Origin: Phenylobacterium sp.
Lineage (GTDB): Bacteria > Pseudomonadota > Alphaproteobacteria > Caulobacterales > Caulobacteraceae
Assembly: GCF_030646615.1 (NCBI RefSeq)
Contig: NZ_JAUSLG010000094.1
Span: forward strand, 1 to 45,161
DNA: 45,161 bases
Reading direction: 5' to 3'
Shown here: one piece after another, positions 1-8,368 of the stretch
Numbering within the stretch: the stretch's first letter is position 1
How the letters are laid out: each line of letters opens with the position of its first letter
Program-made: the position numbers and the translations under genes
The notes under the pieces: model-generated
The model's database searches: none
Seen by the model: only the letters and a program-made list of their open reading frames with translations
Told to the model about the DNA's origin: nothing

Positions 1-1
1 C

Positions 2-574
2 GAGCTGCAGCTGCAGCAGCCCCATGTGGTGCGCCTGGAAACCCGCCCGCCGAACCTGGAGGGCCAGGGCCAGATCACCATGCGCGACCTGGTGAAGAAC
101 TGCCTGCGGATGCGGCCCGAACGGATCATCGTCGGCGAGGTCCGCGGACCTGAGGCCTTCGACCTGCTGCAGGCTATGAACACCGGCCATGACGGCTCCA
201 TGGGCACCCTGCACGCCAACAGCCCGCGCGAGGCGGTCAGCCGTCTGGAGTCCATGATCACCATGGGCGGCTATGGCCTCCCCTCGAAGACCATCCGCGA
301 GATGATCGTCGGCTCCATCGACGTCATCATCCAGGCCGCACGTCTGCGGGACGGCTCGCGGCGCATCACCCACATCACCGAGGTGGTGGGCCTGGAGGGC
401 GACGTGATCATCACCCAGGACCTGATGCTCTACGAGATCACCGGCGAGGACACCGAGGGCCGGGTCGTGGGACGTCACCGGTCCACCGGCATCGCGCGGC
501 CCCGGTTCTGGGACCGCGCCCGCTACTATGGGTTGGAGCGGGAACTGGCCGAAGCCCTGGACGCCGCCGAATGA
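2..574 (+). CDS. cpaF: CpaF/TadA pilus secretion ATPase, C-terminal part
   Basis: This is the 3' part of a gene that begins before the window; the frame is open from base 2. The protein is the cytoplasmic hexameric ATPase that powers tight-adherence (type IVc, Flp) pilus assembly. The visible part is the C-terminal half of a type II/IV secretion ATPase: the segment [10 protein letters not shown], the Walker B region [19 protein letters not shown], and the His-box-like segment [19 protein letters not shown]. The Walker A motif and N-terminal domain lie outside the window. The stop overlaps the tadB start as ATGA, so the two are translationally coupled. The tadB-tadC context separates it from general secretion (GspE) and conjugation (VirB11) ATPases. 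Confidence 0.95.
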   Translation, partial: ELQLQQPHVVRLETRPPNLEGQGQITMRDLVKNCLRMRPERIIVGEVRGPEAFDLLQAMNTGHDGSMGTLHANSPREAVSRLESMITMGGYGLPSKTIREMIVGSIDVIIQAARLRDGSRRITHITEVVGLEGDVIITQDLMLYEITGEDTEGRVVGRHRSTGIARPRFWDRARYYGLERELAEALDAAE

Positions 575-1557
575 GCGCCACCCTGCTCACCATCCTGGCC
601 GCCGCGCTCGGCTTCATCGTCGTGGCGGGCTTCGGCTTCGCCCTGGCCGGTCCGTCGCCGAGTCAGGCGCGGACCGCCAAGCGGACCCAGGCGATCCTGG
701 GCCGAGAGCCCCGGGACGCCAAGACCCGCCGCGTCACCGGCGCCACCCAGGACCAGCGGCGCAAGCAGATCCTGCAGAGCCTCAAGGAACAGGACCGCCA
801 GCAGCGCAAGGCTTCGCTCTCGATCAGCGCCCGTCTGCAGCAGGCGGGTCTGAGCCTCAATGTTCGCACCTTCTGGCTGATCAGCGCCGGGCTCGGAGCC
901 TCGGTCTTCCTTCTGGTCCTGATGGCGGGCCAGGCCGCCTATGTCGCCCTGGGGCTGGGTTTCGCCGCGGGCCTTGGCCTGCCCCGCTGGATCGTCGCCA
1001 TGATGGCCGCCCGGCGGATCAAGAAGTTCATCGGGGCCTTTCCCGACGCCATGGACATCATCGTTCGCGGCATCAAGTCGGGCCTGCCGGTGAACGACAG
1101 CCTGCGGATCATCGGCGCCGAGGCGCCCGAACCCCTGGCCAGCGAATTCAAGTCCATGACCGAGAACACCGGCATGGGCGTCTCGATCGATCAGGCCATC
1201 GACCGCATGTATGAGCGGATGCCGGCCCAGGAGGTGCGCTTCTTCGGCATCGTCCTGGCGATCCAGCAGAAGACGGGCGGCAACCTGGCCGAAGCCCTGG
1301 GCAACCTCTCGACCGTGATCCGCGCGCGAAAGCTGATGCGGGAGAAGATCAAGGCGCTCTCCGGCGAAGCGGTGGCCTCGGCCTTCATCATTGGTTCGCT
1401 GCCCCCGGCGGTTGTCGTCATGATCACGGTCATGGCCCCGGAATATATGGCGCCCCTGTTCACCGACGTCCGCGGCCGGCTCATCCTCCTGGGCGGCGCC
1501 CTGCTGATGGGCATGGGGATCTGGGTGATGCGCCGCATGATCCGGATGAAGATCTAA
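571..1557 (+). CDS. tadB: TadB/CpaG inner-membrane pilus platform protein
   Basis: Integral membrane platform protein of the tad/cpa pilus, 328 residues, the usual length for TadB. It has an N-terminal membrane segment (about residues 4-26), a charged cytoplasmic stretch, a hydrophobic pair (about 100-145), a T2SSF (GspF-like) domain around [20 protein letters not shown] and later [18 protein letters not shown], and two C-terminal membrane helices (about 265-325). It starts with an ATGA overlap on cpaF and is followed 12 bases later by tadC. By family knowledge it works with TadC and the CpaF ATPase to polymerise Flp pilin. No odd features were seen. Confidence 0.95.
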   Translation: MSATLLTILAAALGFIVVAGFGFALAGPSPSQARTAKRTQAILGREPRDAKTRRVTGATQDQRRKQILQSLKEQDRQQRKASLSISARLQQAGLSLNVRTFWLISAGLGASVFLLVLMAGQAAYVALGLGFAAGLGLPRWIVAMMAARRIKKFIGAFPDAMDIIVRGIKSGLPVNDSLRIIGAEAPEPLASEFKSMTENTGMGVSIDQAIDRMYERMPAQEVRFFGIVLAIQQKTGGNLAEALGNLSTVIRARKLMREKIKALSGEAVASAFIIGSLPPAVVVMITVMAPEYMAPLFTDVRGRLILLGGALLMGMGIWVMRRMIRMKI

Positions 1558-1569
1558 GGTGCGCCCGCG

Positions 1570-2553
1570 ATGAACCTCGGCGCCTTCACCGACCCTGACA
1601 ACCTGCTGGCCGTCTTCGTGGCGGTGGTGACCTTCGCCACCATCGTCACCATCGCCCGGCCCTTGATGAACCGTAGCAACCTCGAGGCGCGGCTCAAATC
1701 GGTCTCCAGCCGGCGCGAGGAGCTGCGGCGCAAGTCCCGGGAGGCCCTGGTGGCGGCCAAGGGCGGCTCCCTGCGCCAGACCGACGAGGGGCTCTACAAA
1801 AAGGTGGTCGAGCGGCTGCAGCTTTCACGCCTGCTGGAAGATCCACAGGTGGTCGAGAAGCTGGCCCAGGCCGGCTTCCGCGGGCCGCGACCGGTCAGCA
1901 CGTTCTACTTCTTCCGCTTCGTATCGCCCTTTGTCATCGCCGCCGGCGTCGGCTTCTATCTCTTCGTGGTCAACGACTTCGGCCTGACCGCCATGACACG
2001 CTTCGCCGCCACCGTGGGCGGGCTGACCCTGGGCTACTACGCGCCCAACATCTACATCAGCAACATCGCCCAGAAGCGCCGGGAGTCCATTGTCGGCGCC
2101 TTCCCCGACGCCCTGGACCTGCTGCTGATCTGCGTGGAGTCGGGCCTGTCCATCGAGGCGGCCATCCAGAAGGTCAGCCAGGAGATCGGCGGCTCCTCCA
2201 TCGAGCTGGCCGAGGAAATGACCCTGCTGACCGCCGAGCTTTCCTATCTGCCGGAGCGGCGCCAGGCCTATGAGGGGCTGGCCCGGCGGACCAACCATCC
2301 GGGTATCAAGTCAGTCACCACCGCCATGATCCAGGCCGAGCGTTATGGCACCCCGCTGGGCACGGCGCTGCGGGTGATGGCCAAGGAAAATCGCGACCTG
2401 CGCCTGGCCTCGGCGGAAAAGAAGGCCGCCCAGCTGCCGGCCAAGCTGACTGTGCCGATGATCGTGTTCTTCCTGCCGGTCCTGTTCCTGGTGATCCTGG
2501 GGCCGGCGATCCTGCGGGTCATGGACATGATGGCCGCCAACGGCCCCGCCTGA
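1570..2553 (+). CDS. tadC: TadC/CpaH inner-membrane pilus platform protein
   Basis: Second platform protein of the tad/cpa pilus, 327 residues. An N-terminal membrane helix (about 12-30), paired helices near 110-160, a T2SSF domain beginning near AFPDALDLLLICVESGLS, and a very hydrophobic C-terminal helix (VPMIVFFLPVLFLVILGPAI) match TadC. It is a paralogue of the preceding TadB and follows it by 12 bases. It ends only 2 bases from the stop of the convergent TPR gene, so there is no room for a separate terminator between them. Confidence 0.95.
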   Translation: MNLGAFTDPDNLLAVFVAVVTFATIVTIARPLMNRSNLEARLKSVSSRREELRRKSREALVAAKGGSLRQTDEGLYKKVVERLQLSRLLEDPQVVEKLAQAGFRGPRPVSTFYFFRFVSPFVIAAGVGFYLFVVNDFGLTAMTRFAATVGGLTLGYYAPNIYISNIAQKRRESIVGAFPDALDLLLICVESGLSIEAAIQKVSQEIGGSSIELAEEMTLLTAELSYLPERRQAYEGLARRTNHPGIKSVTTAMIQAERYGTPLGTALRVMAKENRDLRLASAEKKAAQLPAKLTVPMIVFFLPVLFLVILGPAILRVMDMMAANGPA

Positions 2554-2555
2554 CG

Positions 2556-3392
2556 CTACTGGGCCGAGCCCACGGAATTCCAGGACCGGCCTGCGCCGCC
2601 CGTGGCGCTCTGGGCCGCCGCCGCGCGCAGATAGGCGAGGTTGTTGGCCACCTGTTGCGGCGGCAGATCCTGGCGCGCCAGGGCCTCGGCCTCGGCCAGC
2701 CGGCCCTGCAGGCCAAGGATCAGCGCCAGGTTCTGGCGGGCGACAGCGGTGGCGCCCGGCAGGGTCGCGGCGTGGCGCAGGAGCGCTTCGGCTTCGGCGG
2801 TCTGCCCTCGGGCGGCCTGGAACATGGCGAGGTTGGACAGCACCGAGGCGTTGTCGGGAGCGAGCTGCACGGCGCGGCGGTGGGCGCTCAGGGCCTCGGC
2901 GTCGCGCTGGGCCTGCTCATAGGCCATGGCCAGCAGAAAGGGCGCGCGCCAGTCGCCCGGCGCCAGGGTCTGGGCCTTGCGGCCCGGCTCGACGGCGTAG
3001 AAGCCCTGGCCGCGGGACAGATGGGCGCGGGCCAGCTCCAGCATCACCTCGACATTGTCGGGCGCCAGAACGGCCAGCCGCTCGGCGGCGGCGGCGGCGT
3101 CATCCGGCTTGCCCATATTGCGCAGGGCGCGGGCGAGACCGATGCCGGCCTCAAGGTCTGTGGCGTCCAGATTGACCTCCCGGGCCCAGAAGGCCGCCCG
3201 GGCCAGGGGATCGAGGCGCGCCGAGAGGGCGCGCTCCTCGGCGCTCGCCTTCTGGGGGCCCGCCGGCTGGGCGGGGGTTTCGGCAGGCGCCGGGGCGTCC
3301 GCCTTGCCCTTGAAGCCGAACGCCTGCGCCGGCGGGGCCGAGGCCAGGCTCAATGCGAGGGCGGTTGCGGCGAGGGCCGACATGCGACACAT
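2556..3392 (-). CDS. Secreted tetratricopeptide-repeat protein (TadD-like)
   Basis: A 278-residue protein with an N-terminal signal peptide (MSALAATALALSLASAPPAQA after a short MCR lead) followed by an Ala/Pro-rich linker and several TPR-like helical pairs, for example around AAERLAVLAPDNVEVMLELA, AHRRAVQLAPDNASVLSNLA and ARQNLALILGLQGRLAEAEA. It faces tadC tail to tail. Its position beside the tad operon suggests a TadD-type accessory protein that helps pilus or secretin assembly in the periplasm; that role is inference. The start is uncertain. ATG at 3392 lies 12 bases from a GGAGG, while an in-frame TTG at 3398 has a better 6-base spacing and adds two residues. ATG at 3383 is also possible. 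Confidence 0.8.
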   Translation of the reverse strand: MCRMSALAATALALSLASAPPAQAFGFKGKADAPAPAETPAQPAGPQKASAEERALSARLDPLARAAFWAREVNLDATDLEAGIGLARALRNMGKPDDAAAAAERLAVLAPDNVEVMLELARAHLSRGQGFYAVEPGRKAQTLAPGDWRAPFLLAMAYEQAQRDAEALSAHRRAVQLAPDNASVLSNLAMFQAARGQTAEAEALLRHAATLPGATAVARQNLALILGLQGRLAEAEALARQDLPPQQVANNLAYLRAAAAQSATGGAGRSWNSVGSAQ

Positions 3393-3479
3393 GACCAAGG
3401 GTAGCCTCCGTAGGTTCCGGCCAGACTGGACCCGGCGCCTTAAAGGAAGCGTTAAGCATAAGCCGAAGGGCCAGCCGCC

Positions 3480-4856
3480 ATGTCCGATGTGATCCTGGAC
3501 GCCGCCGAGGGCGTCATCGTCCCCGTCCACCTGCTGCGGGAGGCCGATGCGGACGCCGCCGTGGCTGAACTCGGTCAGCAAGGCCGCGGCCTGGCGGCGG
3601 CCCAGGGGTTCAAGGGCAAGGCCGGTCAGGTTCTGCTGGTCCCGGACGCCGAGGGCGGGCTCGAACAGGTCCTGTTCGGCCTCGGCCAGGCGCGGGCCTC
3701 CGGCGTGCGCGCCCTGGCCGCCAAACTGCCGCAGGGAACCTACGAAATCGTCCGCAGTCCCCATGACATCGCCCCCGACGAGGCGGCGCTGGCCTTCGCC
3801 CTGGGGAGCTATCGCTTCGACCGCTACAAGAAGAAGCCCGACGAGCGTCCTCGCCTGCTGGCCAAGGGCGCCGACGTAACCGCCGTCCGCGCCGTGGCCC
3901 ATGCCAGCGCTCTGGCCCGGGACATGATCAACACCCCGCCCAATGACATGGGGCCGCTGCAGATCGAGACCATCGCCCGGGAGATCGCCGAGCAGCATGG
4001 GGCGGCGATCACGGTGGTCACCGGCGAGGGCCTGCTGGAGGCCAACTATCCCGCTGTCCACGCCGTGGGCCGCGCCGCCGCCGCCGGCCGCGAGCCGCGG
4101 ATGATCGAGCTGTCCTGGGGCCAGGAGGGCCATCCCCTGGTGGCCATCATCGGCAAGGGCGTGGTGTTCGACACCGGCGGCCTCGACATCAAGCCTTCAG
4201 CCGGCATGCGGCTGATGAAGAAGGACATGGGCGGCGCCGCCCACGCCCTGGCCCTGGCCCGGATGGTCATGGCCGCCCGCCTGCCGGTCCGGCTGCTGGT
4301 CCTGACTCCGGCGGTGGAGAACGCCATTTCGGGCGATGCGATGCGGCCGGGCGATGTCATCGACTCCCGCAAGGGCCTGACCATCGAGGTGGGCAACACC
4401 GACGCCGAGGGCCGGCTGATCCTGGCCGACGCCCTGACGCGGGCGGCCGAGTTCTCGCCGGACCTGACCATCGACCTCGCCACCCTGACTGGTGCGGCGC
4501 GGGTGGCGCTCGGCCCGCAGCTGCCGCCCTTCATGACCGACGACGAGGCCCTGGCGGCGGCCATCATGGCCGCCTCCGAGGCGGTGGAGGACCCCCTGTG
4601 GCGGCTGCCGCTCTGGAAGGGCTATGTCGAGGCCCTGGACAGCGACGTGGCGGACCTGAAGAACGATCCCGACGGCTGGGCCCAGGCGGGCGCCATCACG
4701 GCGGGCCTCTTCCTGCAGCGGTTCGCGCCGGAAGGCGCCTGGGTCCACCTGGACATCTTCGCCTGGAATCCCAAGGGCAGGCCCGGCGTGCCGGCCGGCG
4801 GCGAAGTCATGGCCATCCGCGCCCTCTTCCGCCTGCTGCAGGATCGCTACGGGTGA
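3480..4856 (+). CDS. M17 family leucyl aminopeptidase
   Basis: A 458-residue cytosolic di-metal aminopeptidase that removes N-terminal residues from peptides. The M17 catalytic core is clear: GKGVVFDTGGLDIKPS at residues 225-240 (catalytic Lys and metal-binding Asp), KKDMGGAAH at 247-255, and NTDAEGRL at 306-313 carrying the Asp, Glu and Arg of the metal and bicarbonate site. The N-terminal 150 residues are the variable M17 N-domain. The gene overlaps the next one (NlpC/P60 hydrolase) by GTGA, a pairing that suggests joint turnover of peptidoglycan-derived or other peptides. The gene symbol is left empty because alphaproteobacteria often carry two M17 paralogues. Confidence 0.93.
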   Translation: MSDVILDAAEGVIVPVHLLREADADAAVAELGQQGRGLAAAQGFKGKAGQVLLVPDAEGGLEQVLFGLGQARASGVRALAAKLPQGTYEIVRSPHDIAPDEAALAFALGSYRFDRYKKKPDERPRLLAKGADVTAVRAVAHASALARDMINTPPNDMGPLQIETIAREIAEQHGAAITVVTGEGLLEANYPAVHAVGRAAAAGREPRMIELSWGQEGHPLVAIIGKGVVFDTGGLDIKPSAGMRLMKKDMGGAAHALALARMVMAARLPVRLLVLTPAVENAISGDAMRPGDVIDSRKGLTIEVGNTDAEGRLILADALTRAAEFSPDLTIDLATLTGAARVALGPQLPPFMTDDEALAAAIMAASEAVEDPLWRLPLWKGYVEALDSDVADLKNDPDGWAQAGAITAGLFLQRFAPEGAWVHLDIFAWNPKGRPGVPAGGEVMAIRALFRLLQDRYG

Positions 4857-5689
4857 GCCGCGATCCCCGCCTGACCCTGGCTCGCCCCGACCTGGCCGCC
4901 GCCGGGCTCGAGGGGATGGTGGCGGCTGACCGTTATGCCGAGCCCGAGGCGCGCACCTGCCGCCTGCCCGCCAGCGCCATCCGCACGGCGCCCTCAATGG
5001 GGGCCGAGCAGGCCGATCAGCTGTTGTTTGGCGAGGTTTTCGACGTCCTGGACGAGGTCGACGGCTTCGCCTGGGGCCAGGCCCGACGGGACGGTTATGT
5101 GGGTTTTGTCGCCCTGGCGGCGCTGGGGGCGCCATCGCCCGTCACGCACCGGGTCAGCGCCCTGCGCACCTACGCCTTCGAAGGCGCCAGCATCAAGGCG
5201 CCGGCGTTTGGCCCCTTCAGCCTCAACGCCCTGGTCAGCGAAGTCGAGCGCGAGGGGCGTTTTGTCCGCGACGCCAGCGGCGCCTGGTTTGTCGAGCGCC
5301 ATCTCGCCCCGGCAGGCTTCGACTTCGCCCACGATCCGGCCCTGGTCGCCGAACGCCATCTGGAGACGCCCTATCTCTGGGGCGGGCGCGAGAGCCTTGG
5401 CATCGACTGCTCGGGGCTCATTCTGCAGGCGATGCTGGCCTGTGGCCGGGCCTGCCCGCGGGACACCGACATGCAGGAGGCGCGCTTCACCCAGAGCGTC
5501 GATCCGCAGGCCCTGCGCCGCGGGGACCTGGTCTTCTGGCGCGGCCATGTGGCCCTGATGCTGGACGCCGAGCAGATCATTCACGCCAACGCCCACCACA
5601 TGGCCGTGGCCATCGAGCCGCTGAACACCGCCATCGCCCGGATCGAGGCGGCGGGCTCGGGCGAACCCACCAGCTATCGCCGGCCCTGA
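4853..5689 (+). CDS. NlpC/P60 family cysteine peptidase with N-terminal SH3-like region
   Basis: A 278-residue protein starting at GTG 4853, whose start overlaps the aminopeptidase stop. The C-terminal third is an NlpC/P60 domain: catalytic Cys186 in GIDCSGLILQ, His232 in GDLVFWRGHVALML, and a third polar residue near His244. These enzymes cut D-Glu-(gamma)-diaminopimelate bonds in peptidoglycan peptides. The region around residues 45-150 looks like bacterial SH3 (SH3b) modules. No signal peptide is visible, so it may act on recycled muropeptides in the cytoplasm together with the coupled M17 peptidase; that is inference. Start choice rests on the coupling and the absence of a better upstream start. 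Confidence 0.9.
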   Translation: MSRDPRLTLARPDLAAAGLEGMVAADRYAEPEARTCRLPASAIRTAPSMGAEQADQLLFGEVFDVLDEVDGFAWGQARRDGYVGFVALAALGAPSPVTHRVSALRTYAFEGASIKAPAFGPFSLNALVSEVEREGRFVRDASGAWFVERHLAPAGFDFAHDPALVAERHLETPYLWGGRESLGIDCSGLILQAMLACGRACPRDTDMQEARFTQSVDPQALRRGDLVFWRGHVALMLDAEQIIHANAHHMAVAIEPLNTAIARIEAAGSGEPTSYRRP

Positions 5690-5722
5690 GCCCGCGCCGA
5701 GAGGCCCAGGCCGCCAGACACG

Positions 5723-5747
5723 AAAAAGCCCGGCGCTGAGGCCGGGC
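5723..5747 (-). terminator. Rho-independent terminator of the cytochrome c gene
   Basis: Read on the minus strand: GCCCGGC, a 6-base loop, GCCGGGC, then TTTTT. It lies about 30 bases after the cytochrome c stop. On the plus strand the stem is not followed by a T tract, so it serves the minus-strand gene. Confidence 0.85.
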
Positions 5748-5777
5748 CTGATCGTTCGGAGGGTGTCGTCCCTTGGC

Positions 5778-6449
5778 CTAGTTGGCCGGGGCGGCCGCTT
5801 CAGCCTCAGCCGCAGGGGCCTCGGCGCCGGCTTCGGCCGGGCCCTCAGCCGGGGCCGCCTCTTCGCCCTCGGCGGGCGCGGCGTCTTCGGCGGCGGGCTC
5901 TTCCACCGGGTTCGGCGCCGGGAAGGGGATGGAGCCGCCCATGGAGTGCAGATAGGCGACCATATTGATCAGCTCTTCGCGGCGCTTCAGGCCGACGAAG
6001 GTCATCTTGGTGCCGGGGATCACGCGCTGCGGCGCCTCAAGGAAGTGGCCCAGCTCTTCGTGGGTCCAGACCGGCGCTTCTTCGCCGTGAGCCACCATGG
6101 CGGCCGAATAGGAATAGCCGGCATGGAAGGCCGGGTGAGCGCCGACGACGCCCCACAGGTTCGGACCCGTTCCATTGGCGCCGCCCTGGGCGATGGTGTG
6201 GCAGCTTTGGCACTTGGCGAAGCTGGCCTGGCCAGCCGCCACGTCGGCGGTCGGCAGCACCGTGCCCCAGTCGATGGGCGCCTCGGCGGGCGCGCCGCCG
6301 GCGGCGACCTCGGGAATGTCGATGGCGTAGCCAGCGGTCTCGGGCGCATGCGGCGCGAACACGATGGCGGAGGCTTCACGCAGGCCAACAATGGCCAAGC
6401 CTGTCGCCAGCACTGCGCCGGCGACCTTGTTGAACGTAAGGTCGCTCAT
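5778..6449 (-). CDS. Membrane-anchored c-type cytochrome (CycM/c552-like)
   Basis: A 223-residue class I cytochrome c. The uncleaved N-terminal hydrophobic segment (about residues 8-30) should anchor it in the inner membrane with the haem domain in the periplasm. Haem attachment is at Cys80-Cys83-His84 (KCQSCH) and the distal ligand is probably Met149 in PGTKMTFVG. The family carries electrons from the bc1 complex to terminal oxidases. After the haem domain (ending near residue 172) the last 50 residues are an unusual Pro/Ala/Glu-rich, acidic, low-complexity tail. It is transcribed divergently from kdsB and ends in a clear terminator. Confidence 0.93.
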   Translation of the reverse strand: MSDLTFNKVAGAVLATGLAIVGLREASAIVFAPHAPETAGYAIDIPEVAAGGAPAEAPIDWGTVLPTADVAAGQASFAKCQSCHTIAQGGANGTGPNLWGVVGAHPAFHAGYSYSAAMVAHGEEAPVWTHEELGHFLEAPQRVIPGTKMTFVGLKRREELINMVAYLHSMGGSIPFPAPNPVEEPAAEDAAPAEGEEAAPAEGPAEAGAEAPAAEAEAAAPAN

Positions 6450-6474
6450 AGTCTTGGATTCGGCCCTCTTTGAG

Positions 6475-6493
6475 GCCGGTCATCGAAACCGGC
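6475..6493 (-). other. Hairpin in the cytochrome c leader
   Basis: A perfect 6-bp inverted repeat GCCGGT-N7-ACCGGC lies 25-45 bases before the cytochrome c start, within its predicted untranslated leader. It could be a short mRNA hairpin or an operator half-site pair. No known riboswitch or thermosensor was recognised. Confidence 0.35.
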
Positions 6494-6532
6494 AGACGCG
6501 CGGGAATCTCCCGCCCCTTATTGCGCCCGCGT

Positions 6533-6560
6533 CTCTTACACGCTACCGGCGCTGGTGCAA
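6533..6560 (-). promoter_or_regulatory. Candidate promoter of the cytochrome c gene
   Basis: Minus strand: a TTGCAC -35 (6560-6555), a 16-base spacer and TAAGAG as -10 (6538-6533), in the divergent gap with kdsB, about 85 bases upstream of the cytochrome start. The -35 is good and the -10 is weak. Confidence 0.4.
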
Positions 6561-6618
6561 CCGGCCAGTTCGTCGCTGGGAGCCTCAAGCGCTGCCGCGC
6601 ACAGTCCTCAGCCGAACC

Positions 6619-7368
6619 ATGACGCCGATCATCCTCATACCCGCCCGCATGGCCGCCACCCGCCTCCCGGGAAAGCCCCTGGCCGACATCGAAGGCGCGC
6701 CGATGATTGTGCGGGTTCTGCGTCAGGCGGAGGCGGCCAATATCGGCCCGGTGGCCGTGGCGGCGGGGGATCCCGAGATTGTCGAAGCCGTGGAAGCCGC
6801 TGGGGGCCGTGCGGTGCTGACTGATCCGGACCTGCCCTCGGGGTCTGATCGCATCCTCCGGGCCCTGGACGTCCTGGACCCGCAGGGGCGCCACGACGTG
6901 GTGATCAATCTGCAGGGGGACATTCCCTTTGTGGCGCCCGGCGTGGTGCGCGACTGCGCCGCGCTGCTGGCCCGTGAGCCGACCTGCGACATTTCGACCA
7001 TCGTGGTCGCCGACAGTGACGTCGCCGAGCGCGCGAACCCCGACATCCCCAAGGCGGTGCTGGCCATGGCGCCAGACGGCCGCTCGGGCCGCGCCCTCTA
7101 TTTCACCCGCTCGACCCTCTATGGCGACGGGCCGGTCTGGCTGCATCACGGGGTCTATGGCTATCGGCGTGACGCCCTGGTCCGCTTCACCGCCGCGTCG
7201 CCCTCCCCGTTGGAGCAGCGCGAGCGGCTGGAACAGCTGCGCGCCCTGGAGATGGGGATGAGCATCTGGGCGGCGGTGATCGACTCCGCGCCGATCTCGG
7301 TGGACAACCCCGCCGATCTGGAACGCGCCCGGGCCCATGCCCGAGCCATGAGCGAGGGATTTCGATGA
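6619..7368 (+). CDS. kdsB: 3-deoxy-manno-octulosonate cytidylyltransferase
   Basis: A 249-residue enzyme that joins CTP and Kdo to make CMP-Kdo for lipopolysaccharide core synthesis in the cytoplasm. The N-terminal nucleotide-binding motif IPARMAATRLPGKPL, the segment DVVINLQGDIPFV with its metal-binding Asp, and the C-terminal SVDNPADLERA are typical of KdsB. Length fits the family. The ATG at 6619 was chosen because the family motif starts directly after it, although the frame is open further upstream. It overlaps pheA by ATGA, so the pair is probably one transcript. Confidence 0.95.
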   Translation: MTPIILIPARMAATRLPGKPLADIEGAPMIVRVLRQAEAANIGPVAVAAGDPEIVEAVEAAGGRAVLTDPDLPSGSDRILRALDVLDPQGRHDVVINLQGDIPFVAPGVVRDCAALLAREPTCDISTIVVADSDVAERANPDIPKAVLAMAPDGRSGRALYFTRSTLYGDGPVWLHHGVYGYRRDALVRFTAASPSPLEQRERLEQLRALEMGMSIWAAVIDSAPISVDNPADLERARAHARAMSEGFR

Positions 7369-8210
7369 GCCAGGGACGTATCGCCTTCCAGGGCGAGCTG
7401 GGCGCCAACAGCCATGAGGCCTGCGCCGCCTACTTCCCAGACTATGAGCCCGTCCCCCACCCGACCTTCGACGAGGCCTTCGAGGCCATTAAGACCGGCG
7501 ACTGCCAGCTGGGCATGATCCCGGTTGAGAATTCCATCGCCGGCCGGGTGGCCGACGTGCACCACCTGCTGCCCAATTCCGGCCTGAAGATCATCGGCGA
7601 GAAGTTCAAGCCGATCCGCTTCCAGCTGATGGTCAATCCCGGTGTGAAGATCGAGGAGGTCACCACCGTCCAGTCCATGGCCATCGCCATCAGCCAGTGC
7701 CGCAAGACGGTCAAGCGCCTGGGCCTCAAGGCTGAGACCGTGGGCGACACCGCCGGCGCGGCGCGGATGCTGGCCCAGAACCCCGACCGCAGCCGGGCGG
7801 CGATCTCGCCGGCCCTGGCGGCCGAAATCTACGGCCTGGACATCCTCATGCGCGACATCGAGGATGAGCGGCACAACACCACGCGCTTCCTGGTGATGAC
7901 CGCCGACCGCGATCCGCCGGCCCCGCCCTTCACCAGCCCCTGCATCACCAGCTTCGTCTTCCGCGTGCGCAACCTGCCGGCCGCCCTCTACAAGGCGCTT
8001 GGGGGCTTTGCGACCAACGGCGTCAACATGACCAAGCTGGAAAGCTACATGGAGGACGGCGCCTGGACGGCGACCTTCTTCTACGCCGAGGTGGACGGCC
8101 GGCCCGAGGATCGCGGCCTGGCCCTGGCCATCGAGGAGTTGCAGTTCTTCTCCGAGAAGTTCGAGATCCTCGGCGTTTATCCGGCCGATCCCTTCCGCGC
8201 CCGGGTTTAG
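7365..8210 (+). CDS. pheA: Prephenate dehydratase
   Basis: A 281-residue monofunctional prephenate dehydratase converting prephenate to phenylpyruvate in phenylalanine synthesis. The catalytic domain covers about residues 5-185, with the conserved NTTRF motif near residues 171-175 and the periplasmic-binding-protein-like fold segment GMIPVENSIAGRV. A C-terminal ACT domain starts near residue 195; its regulatory segment reads NMTKLESYMEDG where the enterobacterial enzyme has an ESRP motif, so Phe binding may differ in detail. There is no chorismate mutase domain. It is coupled to kdsB by an ATGA overlap and followed by a palindromic repeat pair. Confidence 0.95.
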   Translation: MSQGRIAFQGELGANSHEACAAYFPDYEPVPHPTFDEAFEAIKTGDCQLGMIPVENSIAGRVADVHHLLPNSGLKIIGEKFKPIRFQLMVNPGVKIEEVTTVQSMAIAISQCRKTVKRLGLKAETVGDTAGAARMLAQNPDRSRAAISPALAAEIYGLDILMRDIEDERHNTTRFLVMTADRDPPAPPFTSPCITSFVFRVRNLPAALYKALGGFATNGVNMTKLESYMEDGAWTATFFYAEVDGRPEDRGLALAIEELQFFSEKFEILGVYPADPFRARV

Positions 8211-8250
8211 GGACGCTCAGGCGCGGGGGCGGCATGCGGTGCGACCGCCC

Positions 8251-8362
8251 TCGTCCTTCGAGGCCCTGCTGGCGCAGGGCGCCTCAGGATGAGGACGGAA
8301 TGAGGGCCCGCTAACCCTCTCCCTCATCCTGAGGTGCGAGCGAAGCGAGCCTCGAAGGACGC
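8251..8362 (+). repeat. Two inverted copies of a dispersed palindromic repeat
   Basis: Copy 1 (8251-8296) and copy 2 (8322-8362) are the same roughly 42-bp element in opposite orientation. The 12-base arm CGTCCTTCGAGG (8252-8263) matches its complement at 8350-8361, and CCTCAGGATGAGG (8282-8294) matches its complement at 8322-8334. Together they can form a large cruciform between the convergent pheA and nudC genes. A third copy is at 12234-12277. The element resembles REP-like repeats common in Caulobacterales and may act as a bidirectional transcription stop. Confidence 0.85.
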
Positions 8363-8368
8363 ACGGCC

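Noticed and set aside
3393..4133. Upstream extension of the TPR protein
   Set aside because: It would run antisense through the M17 peptidase gene and bury the signal peptide.
5763..6473. Gly/Arg-rich open frame on the plus strand over the cytochrome c gene
   Set aside because: It mirrors the low-complexity Ala/Glu/Pro tail on the other strand and has no start signal or domain.
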